A DNA stretch of 5,661 nt. Origin: Hydrogenophaga sp. (GTDB lineage Bacteria > Pseudomonadota > Gammaproteobacteria > Burkholderiales > Burkholderiaceae_C). Both the position numbers and the translations under genes were made by a program. The notes under the pieces were generated by a model. The model saw only the letters and a list, made by a program, of their open reading frames with translations, had not been told where the DNA came from and did no database searches. Below are positions 1 through 5,661 of this stretch, one piece after another (positions within the stretch are counted from its first letter, which is position 1; each line of letters begins with the position of its first letter). The DNA is taken from NCBI GenBank assembly GCA_018335615.1, contig JAGXRS010000269.1:1-5661 (forward strand). Reading direction: 5' to 3'.

Positions 1-382
1 CGGCCGAGGTGAGCACCCAGCCGGTACCGGCCAGACCGAGCAGCAAGCCGAAGCGCACCAGCCGTCCGTCGCCCGAACGCCAGAGCTGTACCACCTCTTT
101 CATGCCGACGCAACGCCCGCTGTTGCACGCACGACTGACGTGATACAGGCCGGTGGCCAGGATGGGCGCAACGATGAGAAAGCCGGAAAACGCGCCGGCG
201 AGCAACCAGAATTCGTCACGTGCCAGCCACAGCAGCAGCCACCCGAACAGCGTGAGCAACACGCCGTGCAGCAGGCCGGGCACCGGGTTGCGACGCAGGT
301 CCGCCCAGCCCAGCGCCAGCCACCTCAAGGGTGACGTCAGCGTGACGGGGGCGGGTGCGGGAACAGAAAGCCGGACGTTCAT
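1..382 (-). CDS. DUF2189-type integral membrane protein, N-terminal part
   Basis: The reading frame opens at the ATG at 382-380 and runs without a stop to the left edge, giving 127 residues; the C-terminal part lies outside. After a short Pro/Ala-rich N-terminus come the segments PLRWLALGWADLRRNPVPG (residues 18-36) and GFLIVAPILATGLYHVSR (67-84). Both match my recollection of DUF2189, a family of predicted bacterial integral membrane proteins of unknown function, some annotated as cytochrome c oxidase-like. I see three hydrophobic segments, near residues 36-54, 57-80 and 108-124. Family members are roughly twice this length. The start is supported by AGGA at 393-390, seven bases before the ATG. 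The gene lies downstream of yejF on the same strand but appears to have its own promoter. The family assignment is by eye and the function is unknown. Two cysteines (86 and 91) follow the second membrane segment. Confidence 0.8.
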   Translation of the reverse strand, partial: MNVRLSVPAPAPVTLTSPLRWLALGWADLRRNPVPGLLHGVLLTLFGWLLLWLARDEFWLLAGAFSGFLIVAPILATGLYHVSRACNSGRCVGMKEVVQLWRSGDGRLVRFGLLLGLAGTGWVLTSA

Positions 383-390
383 GTAAGGAT

Positions 391-419
391 CCTGAGGCAG
401 TGGAGAGACCCGCCTCAGG
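391..419 (-). promoter_or_regulatory. Leader hairpin overlapping the Shine-Dalgarno of the DUF2189 gene
   Basis: CCTGAGGC (391-398) is a perfect 8-bp inverted repeat of GCCTCAGG (412-419), separated by 13 bases. On the minus-strand transcript this forms a hairpin ending nine bases before the start codon. The only Shine-Dalgarno-like sequence, AGGA at 393-390, has its first three bases in the 3' arm. Folding would therefore hide the ribosome site. The inverted repeat is seen directly; translational control is inference. Confidence 0.5.
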
Positions 420-438
420 CTGTCGGGAGGACGACGGA

Positions 439-444
439 TTTATA
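439..444 (-). promoter_or_regulatory. Candidate -10 element, DUF2189 promoter
   Basis: Read on the minus strand this is TATAAA, in a short AT-rich patch within GC-rich DNA. Taken as the -10 box it puts transcription start near 432 (a G) and leaves a leader of about 50 nt. The -35 position is poor: the best match is CCGACC at 466-461 with a 16-base spacer, 3 of 6. That would fit an activator-dependent promoter. Confidence 0.4.
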
Positions 445-466
445 CCTGCCGCTGCCTGAAGGTCGG

Positions 467-480
467 TTGACAAATATCAA
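467..480 (-). promoter_or_regulatory. FNR/Anr-like (Crp-Fnr family) binding site
   Basis: The minus strand reads TTGAT, ATTT, GTCAA. This matches the FNR/Anr consensus TTGAT-N4-ATCAA at 9 of 10 conserved positions. Relative to the start predicted from the TATAAA box (near 432), the dyad centre falls at -41.5, the classical position for class II activation by Crp-Fnr proteins. It lies between the yejF stop and the DUF2189 start, so the DUF2189 gene is the natural target. The site is seen; regulation by an oxygen-sensing or nitrosative-stress regulator is inferred. Confidence 0.5.
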
Positions 481-485
481 GCATA

Positions 486-522
486 GCCCGATAGGGCCTG
501 AACCGCTCAGGCCGCGGCCTGA
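486..522 (-). terminator. Overlapping inverted repeats at the end of yejF, possible weak terminator
   Basis: Three overlapping inverted repeats lie here: a perfect 16-bp palindrome at 507-522 that includes the yejF stop codon; a 7-bp stem at 495-501 with 507-513 around a 5-base loop; and a 4-bp GCCC/GGGC stem at 486-497. GGCCTGAACC also occurs twice as a direct repeat (495-504 and 516-525). No clean T-run follows on the minus strand, only a moderately T-rich stretch, so a canonical intrinsic terminator is not demonstrated. A 3'-end stabilising structure is equally possible. Confidence 0.35.
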
Positions 523-2123
523 ACCAGGGCGCGGGTGTACGGGTGGCCGGGCGACTGCAGCACCTGGTCGACCGTACCGTGCTCGAGCACCAGCCCGTCC
601 TTCATCACCAGCACGGTATGGGCCATGGCGCAGATGACGTCCACGTCGTGGGTGATGAGCAGGTAGCTCAGCCCGCGCTCGCGCTGCAGGCGTTGCAACA
701 GGGCGAGCACCTGCTTCTGTACCGTCACGTCCAGGGCACTGGTGGGTTCGTCCAGCACCAGCACCTGCGGGCCCACGATGAGTGCGCGGGCAATGGCCAG
801 GCGCTGACGCTGTCCCCCGGAGAACTCGTGTGGGTAGCGCTGCAGCCAGTCGCCGCCCTGGGCTGGGTTCTGGATCAGGCCCACGTCGGCCAATGCGGTC
901 ACCACGCGTTCGCGGCGCTGCGCCTCGTTCAACGAGGGCTCGTGCACCAGCAGGCCCTCGCCCACGATCTGCTCCACCGTCATGCGGGGTGAGAGGGATG
1001 AAAAGGGGTCCTGGAACACGACCTGGATACGCTGGCGCAGGGCCCGGGCACTGCCGTTCTGCGCCGCCTGTCGCCAGTCGGTGCCGGTCACGCTCAGCCG
1101 CCCCTGGTGGGGCAGCAGGCCCAGCGCAGCCAGTGCCAGCGTGGACTTGCCGGAGCCCGACTCGCCGATGACGCCCAGGGTCTGACCCGGCAGCAGGTCC
1201 ATGTCGGCACCCTGCACGGCGACGTATTCGCCCTTGCGGAACCACCCCTTCAGGCCCGGCAGGGGCACCGGGTAGCTCACGCGCAGCGCCCGCGCCTGCA
1301 ACACCGGCACGGCGTCGGCAGTCCGGTCGGTCACTTCCACCACCTGGCGGTCGGGCTTGCTGGCCAGCAGTTTCCGGGTATAGGCGTGAGCGGGCTCGGC
1401 GAACACGTCGGTCACCGTGCCCTGCTCCACCAGATGGCCGCGCTCCATCACGGCCACCCGGTCGGCGAAACGTCGCACGAGATTCAGATCATGCGTGATC
1501 AGCAGCACGGCCATGCCATGCTGGCGCTGCAGATCCGACAGCAGGTCCAGGATCTGCCCGCGCAGGCTCACATCCAGCGCCGTGGTGGGTTCGTCCGCCA
1601 GCAAAAGCTTGGGCTGACTGGCCAGGGCCATGGCGATCATGGCGCGCTGGCGCTGGCCGCCACTGAGCTGGTGTGGAAAGGCCCCGGCGCGGCGGGCTGG
1701 TTCGGGGATGCCGGTGGAGGCGAGCAGCTCCACCGTGGCCGCCCGGGCCTGCGCCACCGACAGGCCTTTTTTGAGCTGCAGCACCTCGCCGATCTGGTCA
1801 CCCACGGTGTAGAGCGGGTTCAGCGCCGTCATGGGCTCCTGAAAGATGATGGCGACCTCGTCACCGCGCACGCCGCGCAGCTGGTGTTCGCTCATCTTCA
1901 GCAGGTCGCGCCCCTGCAAAAATGCCGAGCCGCTGACCTCGGCGTTGTGCACCAGCCGCAGCAGCGACAGGGCCGACACCGTCTTGCCCGAGCCTGATTC
2001 GCCCACCAAGGCCAGCTTTTCGCCCGCGTGGATGGAAAAGTCGATGCCGTGCACCACGGCGTTGCCGCCAAAGGCCACGCGCAGGCCGCGCACGTCCAGC
2101 AGCGCGTTCATCGGTGCACTCAT
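507..2123 (-). CDS. yejF: Peptide ABC transporter, fused double ATP-binding subunit (YejF type)
   Basis: This 538-residue cytoplasmic ATPase powers the importer and carries two complete ABC domains. Domain 1 has Walker A GESGSGKT (41-48), a Q-loop at Q95, signature LSGGQ (153-157), Walker B with D177-E178 and H-loop H211. Domain 2 has Walker A GESGSGKS (321-328), a Q-loop at Q372, signature FSGGQ (435-439), Walker B VLVLDEP (455-461) and H-loop H493. All catalytic residues are intact in both halves. Each half ends in a peptide-transporter motif: AHAYTRKLL near 246-254 and GHPYTRALV near the C-terminus. The length and the fused layout fit YejF (about 530 residues in E. coli) rather than separate DppD/DppF proteins. 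The ATG at 2123 overlaps the yejE stop as ATGA, implying translational coupling; AGGA lies just upstream. It is the last gene of the operon. GsiA-type fused ATPases are the main alternative, but the YejB/YejE neighbours argue against that. Confidence 0.95.
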   Translation of the reverse strand: MSAPMNALLDVRGLRVAFGGNAVVHGIDFSIHAGEKLALVGESGSGKTVSALSLLRLVHNAEVSGSAFLQGRDLLKMSEHQLRGVRGDEVAIIFQEPMTALNPLYTVGDQIGEVLQLKKGLSVAQARAATVELLASTGIPEPARRAGAFPHQLSGGQRQRAMIAMALASQPKLLLADEPTTALDVSLRGQILDLLSDLQRQHGMAVLLITHDLNLVRRFADRVAVMERGHLVEQGTVTDVFAEPAHAYTRKLLASKPDRQVVEVTDRTADAVPVLQARALRVSYPVPLPGLKGWFRKGEYVAVQGADMDLLPGQTLGVIGESGSGKSTLALAALGLLPHQGRLSVTGTDWRQAAQNGSARALRQRIQVVFQDPFSSLSPRMTVEQIVGEGLLVHEPSLNEAQRRERVVTALADVGLIQNPAQGGDWLQRYPHEFSGGQRQRLAIARALIVGPQVLVLDEPTSALDVTVQKQVLALLQRLQRERGLSYLLITHDVDVICAMAHTVLVMKDGLVLEHGTVDQVLQSPGHPYTRALVQAAA

Positions 2124-3151
2124 GCGTCCTGCTTTCTCGGGTCCAGCGCGTCCCGCAGGGCGTCACCCATGAAGGTGAGCAGCAGCAGCGTGATGACCAG
2201 CACCGCAAAAGTGGACATGGAAATCCACCACGCGTCGATGTTGTTCTTGCCCTGGCTCAGCAGCTCGCCCAGCGAAGGCGTCCCCGGCGGCACGCCCAGA
2301 CCCAGGAAGTCCAGCGAGGTCAGCGCCAGAATGGCCGCGCTCATTCGGAACGGGAGGAAGGTGACGACCGGCGTGAGGCTGTTGGGTAGCACATGACGCC
2401 AGATGATCTGCCCGTTGCTCAGGCCCAGGGCGCGGGCGGCGCGCACGTAGTCGAGCTGGCGGTTGCGCAGGAACTCGGCCCGCACGTAGTCGCTCAGGCC
2501 CATCCAGCCGAACAGGCTCAGCAGGACCAGCAGCAGGCTGATGCTGGGTGCGAACACGGCCGAGAAGATGATCAGCAGGTACAGCTCGGGCATGGAACCC
2601 CACACCTCGATGAAGCGCTGAAAGGCCAGGTCGGTTTTGCCGCCGAAGAAGCCCTGGATGGCGCCGGTGATCACGCCCAGCAGCACGCCCACCACGGTGA
2701 GCGCCAACGCGAAGAGCACGCTGACCCGAAAGCCGTAGATCAGCTGGGCCAGCAGGTCACGCCCGCGGTCGTCCGTGCCGAGCCAGTTCGCCCGGGTGGG
2801 CGGCGACGGGTTGGGCGACTCGGCAAAATAATTCAGCGTTTTCGGACCGTAGGTGTTGGGCGCATAGACCGCCCAGTTGTTGCCGCGGGTGATCTGCTCC
2901 CGGATGAACGGATCCAGGTAATCGGTGGTGGTCTCGAAATCGCCACCAAACACGGTTTCGGGATAGTCCTTCACCAGCGGAAAGTAGGTCTGCCCCTCGT
3001 AGCGCACGATCAGCGGACGGTCGTTCGACAGCACTTCGGCAAACAGGCTGGACACGACCAGCACACAGAAGAGCACCAGGCTCCAGTAGCCCAGGCGGTT
3101 GCGCCGGAAACGCTGCCAGGCGCGGCCAGAAGGGGATCGCGAGGTGGTCAT
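2120..3151 (-). CDS. yejE: Peptide ABC transporter permease (YejE type)
   Basis: This 343-residue inner-membrane protein is one of the two channel subunits of the importer. A basic N-terminus with RNRLGYWSL leads into the first membrane segment (about 22-40). A long periplasmic stretch follows, containing NDRPLIVRYEG and, later, NWLGTDDRGRD, the hallmark of the OppC/DppC class. The inner-membrane transport domain fills the C-terminal half. Its EAA loop (225-259, with DYVRAARALGLS and HVLPNSL) is the contact site for the ATPase. LTSLDFLGLGVPPGTPSLGELL follows and matches my memory of E. coli YejE (about 341 residues) closely. I chose the ATG at 3151 because GAGG at 3165-3162 lies ten bases upstream. 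A GTG at 3160 would add three residues but sits one base from that GAGG. The stop overlaps the yejF start by four bases. Confidence 0.94.
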   Translation of the reverse strand: MTTSRSPSGRAWQRFRRNRLGYWSLVLFCVLVVSSLFAEVLSNDRPLIVRYEGQTYFPLVKDYPETVFGGDFETTTDYLDPFIREQITRGNNWAVYAPNTYGPKTLNYFAESPNPSPPTRANWLGTDDRGRDLLAQLIYGFRVSVLFALALTVVGVLLGVITGAIQGFFGGKTDLAFQRFIEVWGSMPELYLLIIFSAVFAPSISLLLVLLSLFGWMGLSDYVRAEFLRNRQLDYVRAARALGLSNGQIIWRHVLPNSLTPVVTFLPFRMSAAILALTSLDFLGLGVPPGTPSLGELLSQGKNNIDAWWISMSTFAVLVITLLLLTFMGDALRDALDPRKQDA

Positions 3152-3160
3152 GCGAGGCAC

Positions 3161-3169
3161 ACCTCATCC
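3161..3169 (-). promoter_or_regulatory. Shine-Dalgarno deciding the yejE start
   Basis: The minus strand reads GGATGAGGT. Its GAGG core is ten bases from ATG 3151 and one base from GTG 3160, so only the ATG is well placed. The site lies just three bases downstream of the 37-nt stem-loop at 3173-3209. Confidence 0.5.
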
Positions 3170-3172
3170 AGG

Positions 3173-3227
3173 GCGCCCGTGGGACCGGCTTCGTCGGGCC
3201 ACAGGGCGCGTCCCCCCTCAGGGGGGA
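3173..3227 (-). repeat. Bipartite stem-loop repeat, copy 1 (yejB-yejE gap)
   Basis: On the minus strand a hairpin of CCCCCC, loop TGA and GGGGGG (3226-3212, plus a flanking T-A pair) is followed one base later by a 37-nt stem-loop (3209-3173). The latter pairs GCGCCC with GGGCGC, has a bulged T, pairs GTGG with CCAC, then has a C/TC internal loop, an inner arm CCGAC/GCCGG with one A-C mismatch, and loop GAA. It fills most of the 99-nt gap. It has no T-run, so it is not an obvious terminator. The same architecture recurs at 4333-4385. It is probably a dispersed REP-like element of this lineage; I recall similar sequences between Comamonadaceae genes but cannot confirm that here. Confidence 0.65.
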
Positions 3228-3250
3228 AGTCGCGAAGCGGCGCAGAGAGG

Positions 3251-4276
3251 TTAGTCATACTTCACCCGGGGGTCCACCCAGACGTAGCACAGATCGGAAA
3301 TCAGCTTGGTGAACAGCCCGATCAGTGTGAACAGGAACAGGGTGCCCAGCACCACGGGATAGTCCCGCCGGATCACGCTCTCGAAACTCAGCAGACCCAG
3401 CCCGTCGAGCGAGAAGAGGGTCTCGATCAGCAGCGAGCCCGCAAAGAAGGCGCCGATGAACGCGGCTGGGAAGCCGGTGACGATGGGGATCAGTGCGTTG
3501 CGAAAAATGTGCTTCCACAGCACCTGGCGCTCGCTCAGGCCCTTGGCTCGCGCGGTCATCACGTACTGCTTGCGGATTTCCTCCAGGAAGGCGTTCTTGG
3601 TGAGCATGGCCGTCACGGCAAAGCTGCCCAGCACCATGGCCGTGACCGGCAGGGTGATGTGCCACAAATAGTCGACGATGCGCGCGCCCCAGCTCAGTTC
3701 TTCCCAGTTGGACGAGGTGAGCCCGCGCAGCGGAAACCACTGCAGCTGACCGCCAAAGATCACCAGCAGCGCCACGCCCAGCACAAAGCCCGGAATGGCA
3801 TAGCCCACCAGCACCAGCAGTGTGGTGACGAGGTCGAAGCGGCTGCCTGCCCGCACCGCCTTGGCCACGCCCAGCGGCACGGCCACCAGGTAACTGATGA
3901 AGAAGGTCCACAGGCCCAGGCTGATGGACACCGGCAGCTTCTCAATGATCAGCTCGGACACGGCCTTGTTCTGGAAGAAGCTGGTGCCCAGATCGAAACG
4001 GGCGAACTGCCCGATCATCTGGAAGAAACGCTCGTGGGCCGGCTTGTCGAAGCCGTACAAGGCTTTGATCTGCTCCAGCCGCTGCGGGTCCACGCCCTGC
4101 GCGCCCCGGTAAACGGAGCCGCCCTCGGCCGCCCCGCCCTGCCCCGTCCGCGCCTCGGCCAGGTACTGCTCGACCGGCCCGCCCGGCACGAACTGAATCA
4201 CCACGAAGGTGAGCAGCAGCACCCCGAACAGCGTCGGGATCATCAGCAGCAGGCGTTTGAGTATGTAGACCCACAT
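3251..4276 (-). CDS. yejB: Peptide ABC transporter permease (YejB type)
   Basis: This 341-residue inner-membrane protein is the partner channel subunit of YejE. The N-terminus, MWVYILKRLLLMIPTLFGV followed by FVPGGPVEQYL (29-39), is the typical start of OppB/DppB/YejB permeases; the PGGPV form fits YejB. A periplasmic region (about 40-112) contains LYGFDKPAHERF and FDLGTSFF. Further membrane segments lie near 116-140, 150-175, 205-226, 262-288 and 311-332. The EAA loop (233-264) contains QYVMTARAKGLSERQ and is the ATPase contact. It is slightly shorter than E. coli YejB (about 364 residues). The ATG at 4276 aligns with the family N-terminus, but its upstream bases (AAAACATCGCTTTT) hold no Shine-Dalgarno sequence, suggesting modest or structure-dependent translation. 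Stop TAA at 3253-3251. It lies 221 nt after the binding-protein gene and 99 nt before yejE. Confidence 0.94.
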   Translation of the reverse strand: MWVYILKRLLLMIPTLFGVLLLTFVVIQFVPGGPVEQYLAEARTGQGGAAEGGSVYRGAQGVDPQRLEQIKALYGFDKPAHERFFQMIGQFARFDLGTSFFQNKAVSELIIEKLPVSISLGLWTFFISYLVAVPLGVAKAVRAGSRFDLVTTLLVLVGYAIPGFVLGVALLVIFGGQLQWFPLRGLTSSNWEELSWGARIVDYLWHITLPVTAMVLGSFAVTAMLTKNAFLEEIRKQYVMTARAKGLSERQVLWKHIFRNALIPIVTGFPAAFIGAFFAGSLLIETLFSLDGLGLLSFESVIRRDYPVVLGTLFLFTLIGLFTKLISDLCYVWVDPRVKYD

Positions 4277-4332
4277 AAAAGCGATGTTTTAACCGATCAG
4301 TGCACGCCAGCCGAAAGCCGTGTCCCACCCAG

Positions 4333-4385
4333 AACATCGCGGAACTGGCTTTGCCAGGCCGCAGATGTTGCCCCCTTGAGGGGGC
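4333..4385 (-). repeat. Bipartite stem-loop repeat, copy 2 (yejA-yejB gap)
   Basis: On the minus strand a hairpin of GCCCCC, loop TCAA and GGGGGC (4385-4370) abuts directly on a 37-nt stem-loop (4369-4333). This pairs AACATC with GATGTT, has a bulged T, pairs GCGG with CCGC, then has a C/TT internal loop, a perfect inner arm CTGGC/GCCAG, and loop AAA. Length and layout equal those of copy 1 at 3173-3227, while five of six outer base pairs differ. An outer 7-bp repeat (4358-4364 with 4392-4398) could form an alternative, larger fold. It lies 56 bases before the yejB start. Confidence 0.65.
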
Positions 4386-4497
4386 TGAGGACTGCGGCTC
4401 CCAGCGTGCCTGCGCAGGCTTGGCCAGACCGAAGAGGCATTGGCTCTGACGATGCCGCGGCCTGCAAGGCACGCGCGAAGCGCGGCGCGGGGGGGCT
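4386..4497 (-). other. Non-coding remainder of the yejA-yejB gap, with two palindromes
   Basis: No supportable gene lies here. It holds a perfect 12-bp palindrome, GCCTGCGCAGGC (4408-4419), and a 5-bp stem with a 3-base loop (4472-4484; minus strand CGCGC, TTC, GCGCG) that starts 13 bases after the binding-protein stop codon. A run of seven C on the minus strand lies between that stop and the stem. With the repeat at 4333-4385 the gap contains at least four potential hairpins. Such structures after a binding-protein gene can block 3' exonucleases and raise its mRNA level relative to the permeases, as described for the malE-malF REP in E. coli; here this is inference. Confidence 0.45.
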
Positions 4498-5661
4498 TCA
4501 CCTTGACCACCAGGTGTCGATGGCCCAGGTCTCGCCCGCCGCGTAGGGTGGCATCGACTCGGGACGGGCCAGCCGGCGCGCGTTGTAGACCATGCGGTGC
4601 GTGGTCGCGGACCACTGGGGCACCAGCACATGGCTGTGGCCGATGATCCGGTCCAGCGCGCGGCAAGCGGCCAGAAATTCGGGCTGCGTGGCGGTATTGC
4701 TCATGCGAGCGATCAGCGCGTCCACCGCCGGGCTGGCGACGCCGGCGAAGTTGCCAGAGTCCTCTGTTTTCGCGGCTTCGCTGCCAAATAGGTCGGCGTA
4801 CTCGGTGCCCGGGTTGTGCGTGCCGCCATAGGCAATGGAAATGATGTCGAAATCGAAATTGCGCAGGCGCTGCTGGTACAGCGCGAAATCGACCGGGCGA
4901 AAGCGCAGCTCGATGCCCAGCTTCTCCAGGTTGCGCGCCCAGGGCGTGACCACGCGGGCGCCGGTTTCGGCGCTGTCCAGGTATTCCAGCACCAGCGGGC
5001 GACCCTGGGCGTTGCGCAGCTGGCCGCCCTGCACCGACCAGCCCGCTTCGCGCAGCAGCGCCTGGGCGCGGCGCAGGTTGCCGCGCAGAGACGACTCACC
5101 GTCGGTGCGTGGCGGCACATGGACCGGGCCGAACACGGCGGGCGGGAGCTGGGCGCGCCATGGTTCCAGCAGCGCCTGCTCGGCGGGCGCCGGCGTGCCC
5201 GTGGGTGCGCAGTCGGTGTTGCCGAACAGACCCTGAACGCGCTGGTAGGCGCCGTAGAACATCTGCCGGTTCATCCACTCGTAATCCATTGCCAGGCCCA
5301 ACGCCTCGCGCACGCGGATATCGTCCAGCGGGGGGCGCCGCGTGTTGAGCACATAGCTCTGGAAACCGGTGGGCAGCCGGTGGGTGAACTCGGCCTTGAC
5401 CAGCTCGCCAGAATCGAAGCGTTTGCCGGTGACGCGGCGCGCCCAGTCGCCGGCCGAGAAGAAACGCATGAGGTCGAACTCACCCGCCTTCAGTGCTTCC
5501 AGCCGGGCCGTGCTGTCCTTGTAGATCTTGACGACGATGCGATCGAAATTGGCGCTGCCGCGGCGCACCGGCAGGTCGCGCGCCCAGTAGTTGGGGTCGC
5601 GCACGTAGGTGATGTCTTTGCCGAAGCGCACCGGGCCGATCTTGTAAGGCCCGCTGCCGAT
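4498..5661 (-). CDS. yejA: Peptide ABC transporter substrate-binding protein (YejA type), C-terminal part
   Basis: The frame is open to the right edge, so the start and signal peptide are outside; 387 residues are visible. The family (SBP_bac_5, periplasmic oligopeptide-binding) is shown by IGSGPYKIG at the very start, then YVRDPNYWARDLPVRRG, IVVKIYKDSTARLEALKAGEFDLM, a VREALGLAMDYEWMN helix and NLRRAQALLREAGW. The TGTPAPAEQALLEPWRAQLP and NPGTEYADLFGS segments and the C-terminus IDTWWSR match the YejA branch rather than OppA/DppA. E. coli YejA is about 600 residues, so about a third is missing. Its role is to capture peptide-like substrates in the periplasm and deliver them to YejB/YejE. A GTG at 5631 is an internal Val codon, not the start, because GSGPYKI precedes it in frame. 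Stop TGA at 4500-4498. First visible gene of the operon; its promoter is not in the window. Confidence 0.9.
   Translation of the reverse strand: MGSGPYKIGPVRFGKDITYVRDPNYWARDLPVRRGSANFDRIVVKIYKDSTARLEALKAGEFDLMRFFSAGDWARRVTGKRFDSGELVKAEFTHRLPTGFQSYVLNTRRPPLDDIRVREALGLAMDYEWMNRQMFYGAYQRVQGLFGNTDCAPTGTPAPAEQALLEPWRAQLPPAVFGPVHVPPRTDGESSLRGNLRRAQALLREAGWSVQGGQLRNAQGRPLVLEYLDSAETGARVVTPWARNLEKLGIELRFRPVDFALYQQRLRNFDFDIISIAYGGTHNPGTEYADLFGSEAAKTEDSGNFAGVASPAVDALIARMSNTATQPEFLAACRALDRIIGHSHVLVPQWSATTHRMVYNARRLARPESMPPYAAGETWAIDTWWSR

Noticed and set aside
467..495. A plus-strand TTGACA with GATAGG 17 bases downstream, a possible antisense promoter into yejF
   Set aside because: TTGACA is perfect, but the -10 matches only 3 of 6 and no plus-strand gene follows. 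The same bases are better explained as one half of the FNR-like dyad on the minus strand.
1107..1997. A 296-codon plus-strand frame opposite yejF, and other long frames antisense to yejF and yejA
   Set aside because: Each is fully covered by a strongly supported ABC-transporter gene on the other strand. Absence of stops is common in GC-rich DNA, and the products are low-complexity His/Gln/Arg-rich without domains.
3152..3160. A GTG start for yejE three codons upstream
   Set aside because: The only purine-rich ribosome site ends one base from this GTG but is suitably spaced for the ATG at 3151.
2393..4546. A 717-codon open frame on the plus strand, opposite yejE and yejB
   Set aside because: It lies antisense to two well-recognised permeases and is extremely rich in His, Gln, Glu and Gly, as expected when the complement of GC-rich membrane-protein genes is read. 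It resembles no family I know and crosses the intergenic repeats.
5629..5631. A GTG read as the start of the binding-protein gene
   Set aside because: The frame continues upstream through GSGPYKI, a conserved internal motif of the family, so the gene begins outside the window.
1..5661. CRISPR array, tRNA or rRNA gene, insertion sequence, toxin-antitoxin or defence system
   Set aside because: I saw no spaced direct repeats, no tRNA-like or rRNA sequence, no transposase and no non-transport accessory gene. The coding content is a conventional importer operon plus one membrane protein.

Overview
The window is high-GC DNA. Its protein families, and the G/C-rich intergenic repeats between genes, suggest a betaproteobacterium of the order Burkholderiales, probably Comamonadaceae (Acidovorax-like). 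That placement is inference from memory; no search was run. Every gene I can support lies on the minus strand, so the window reads right to left.

From the right edge: (1) the C-terminal two thirds of an extracellular solute-binding protein of the oligopeptide class (YejA type, 4498-5661, start outside the window); (2) a 221-nt gap full of hairpins; (3) a YejB-type permease (3251-4276); (4) a 99-nt gap with a second copy of the same hairpin element; (5) a YejE-type permease (2120-3151); (6) a double-domain YejF-type ATPase (507-2123) whose ATG overlaps the yejE stop as ATGA. Together these form a complete YejABEF-class ABC importer. The binding protein captures peptide-like substrates in the periplasm, YejB and YejE form the membrane channel, and YejF carries both nucleotide-binding domains. 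In enterobacteria this transporter takes up microcin C, and in other proteobacteria it has been linked to handling of antimicrobial peptides. The substrate here cannot be read from the sequence.

Left of yejF is a 124-nt spacer, then the start of a DUF2189-type integral membrane protein (1-382), cut off by the left edge. The spacer holds overlapping inverted repeats at the yejF stop, a 9/10 match to an FNR/Anr box, a TATAAA -10 box placed so that the FNR site would be centred at -41.5, and a hairpin whose 3' arm contains part of the Shine-Dalgarno sequence of the DUF2189 gene.

The most interesting signals are non-coding. Two 37-nt stem-loops in successive operon gaps share the same architecture (6 bp, bulged T, 4 bp, small internal loop, 5-bp arm, 3-nt loop). 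Each sits directly next to a C-tract/G-tract hairpin. Their outer stems differ almost completely in sequence, yet both pair perfectly, which is covariation within one window. The second notable signal is the FNR-type promoter geometry before the DUF2189 gene.
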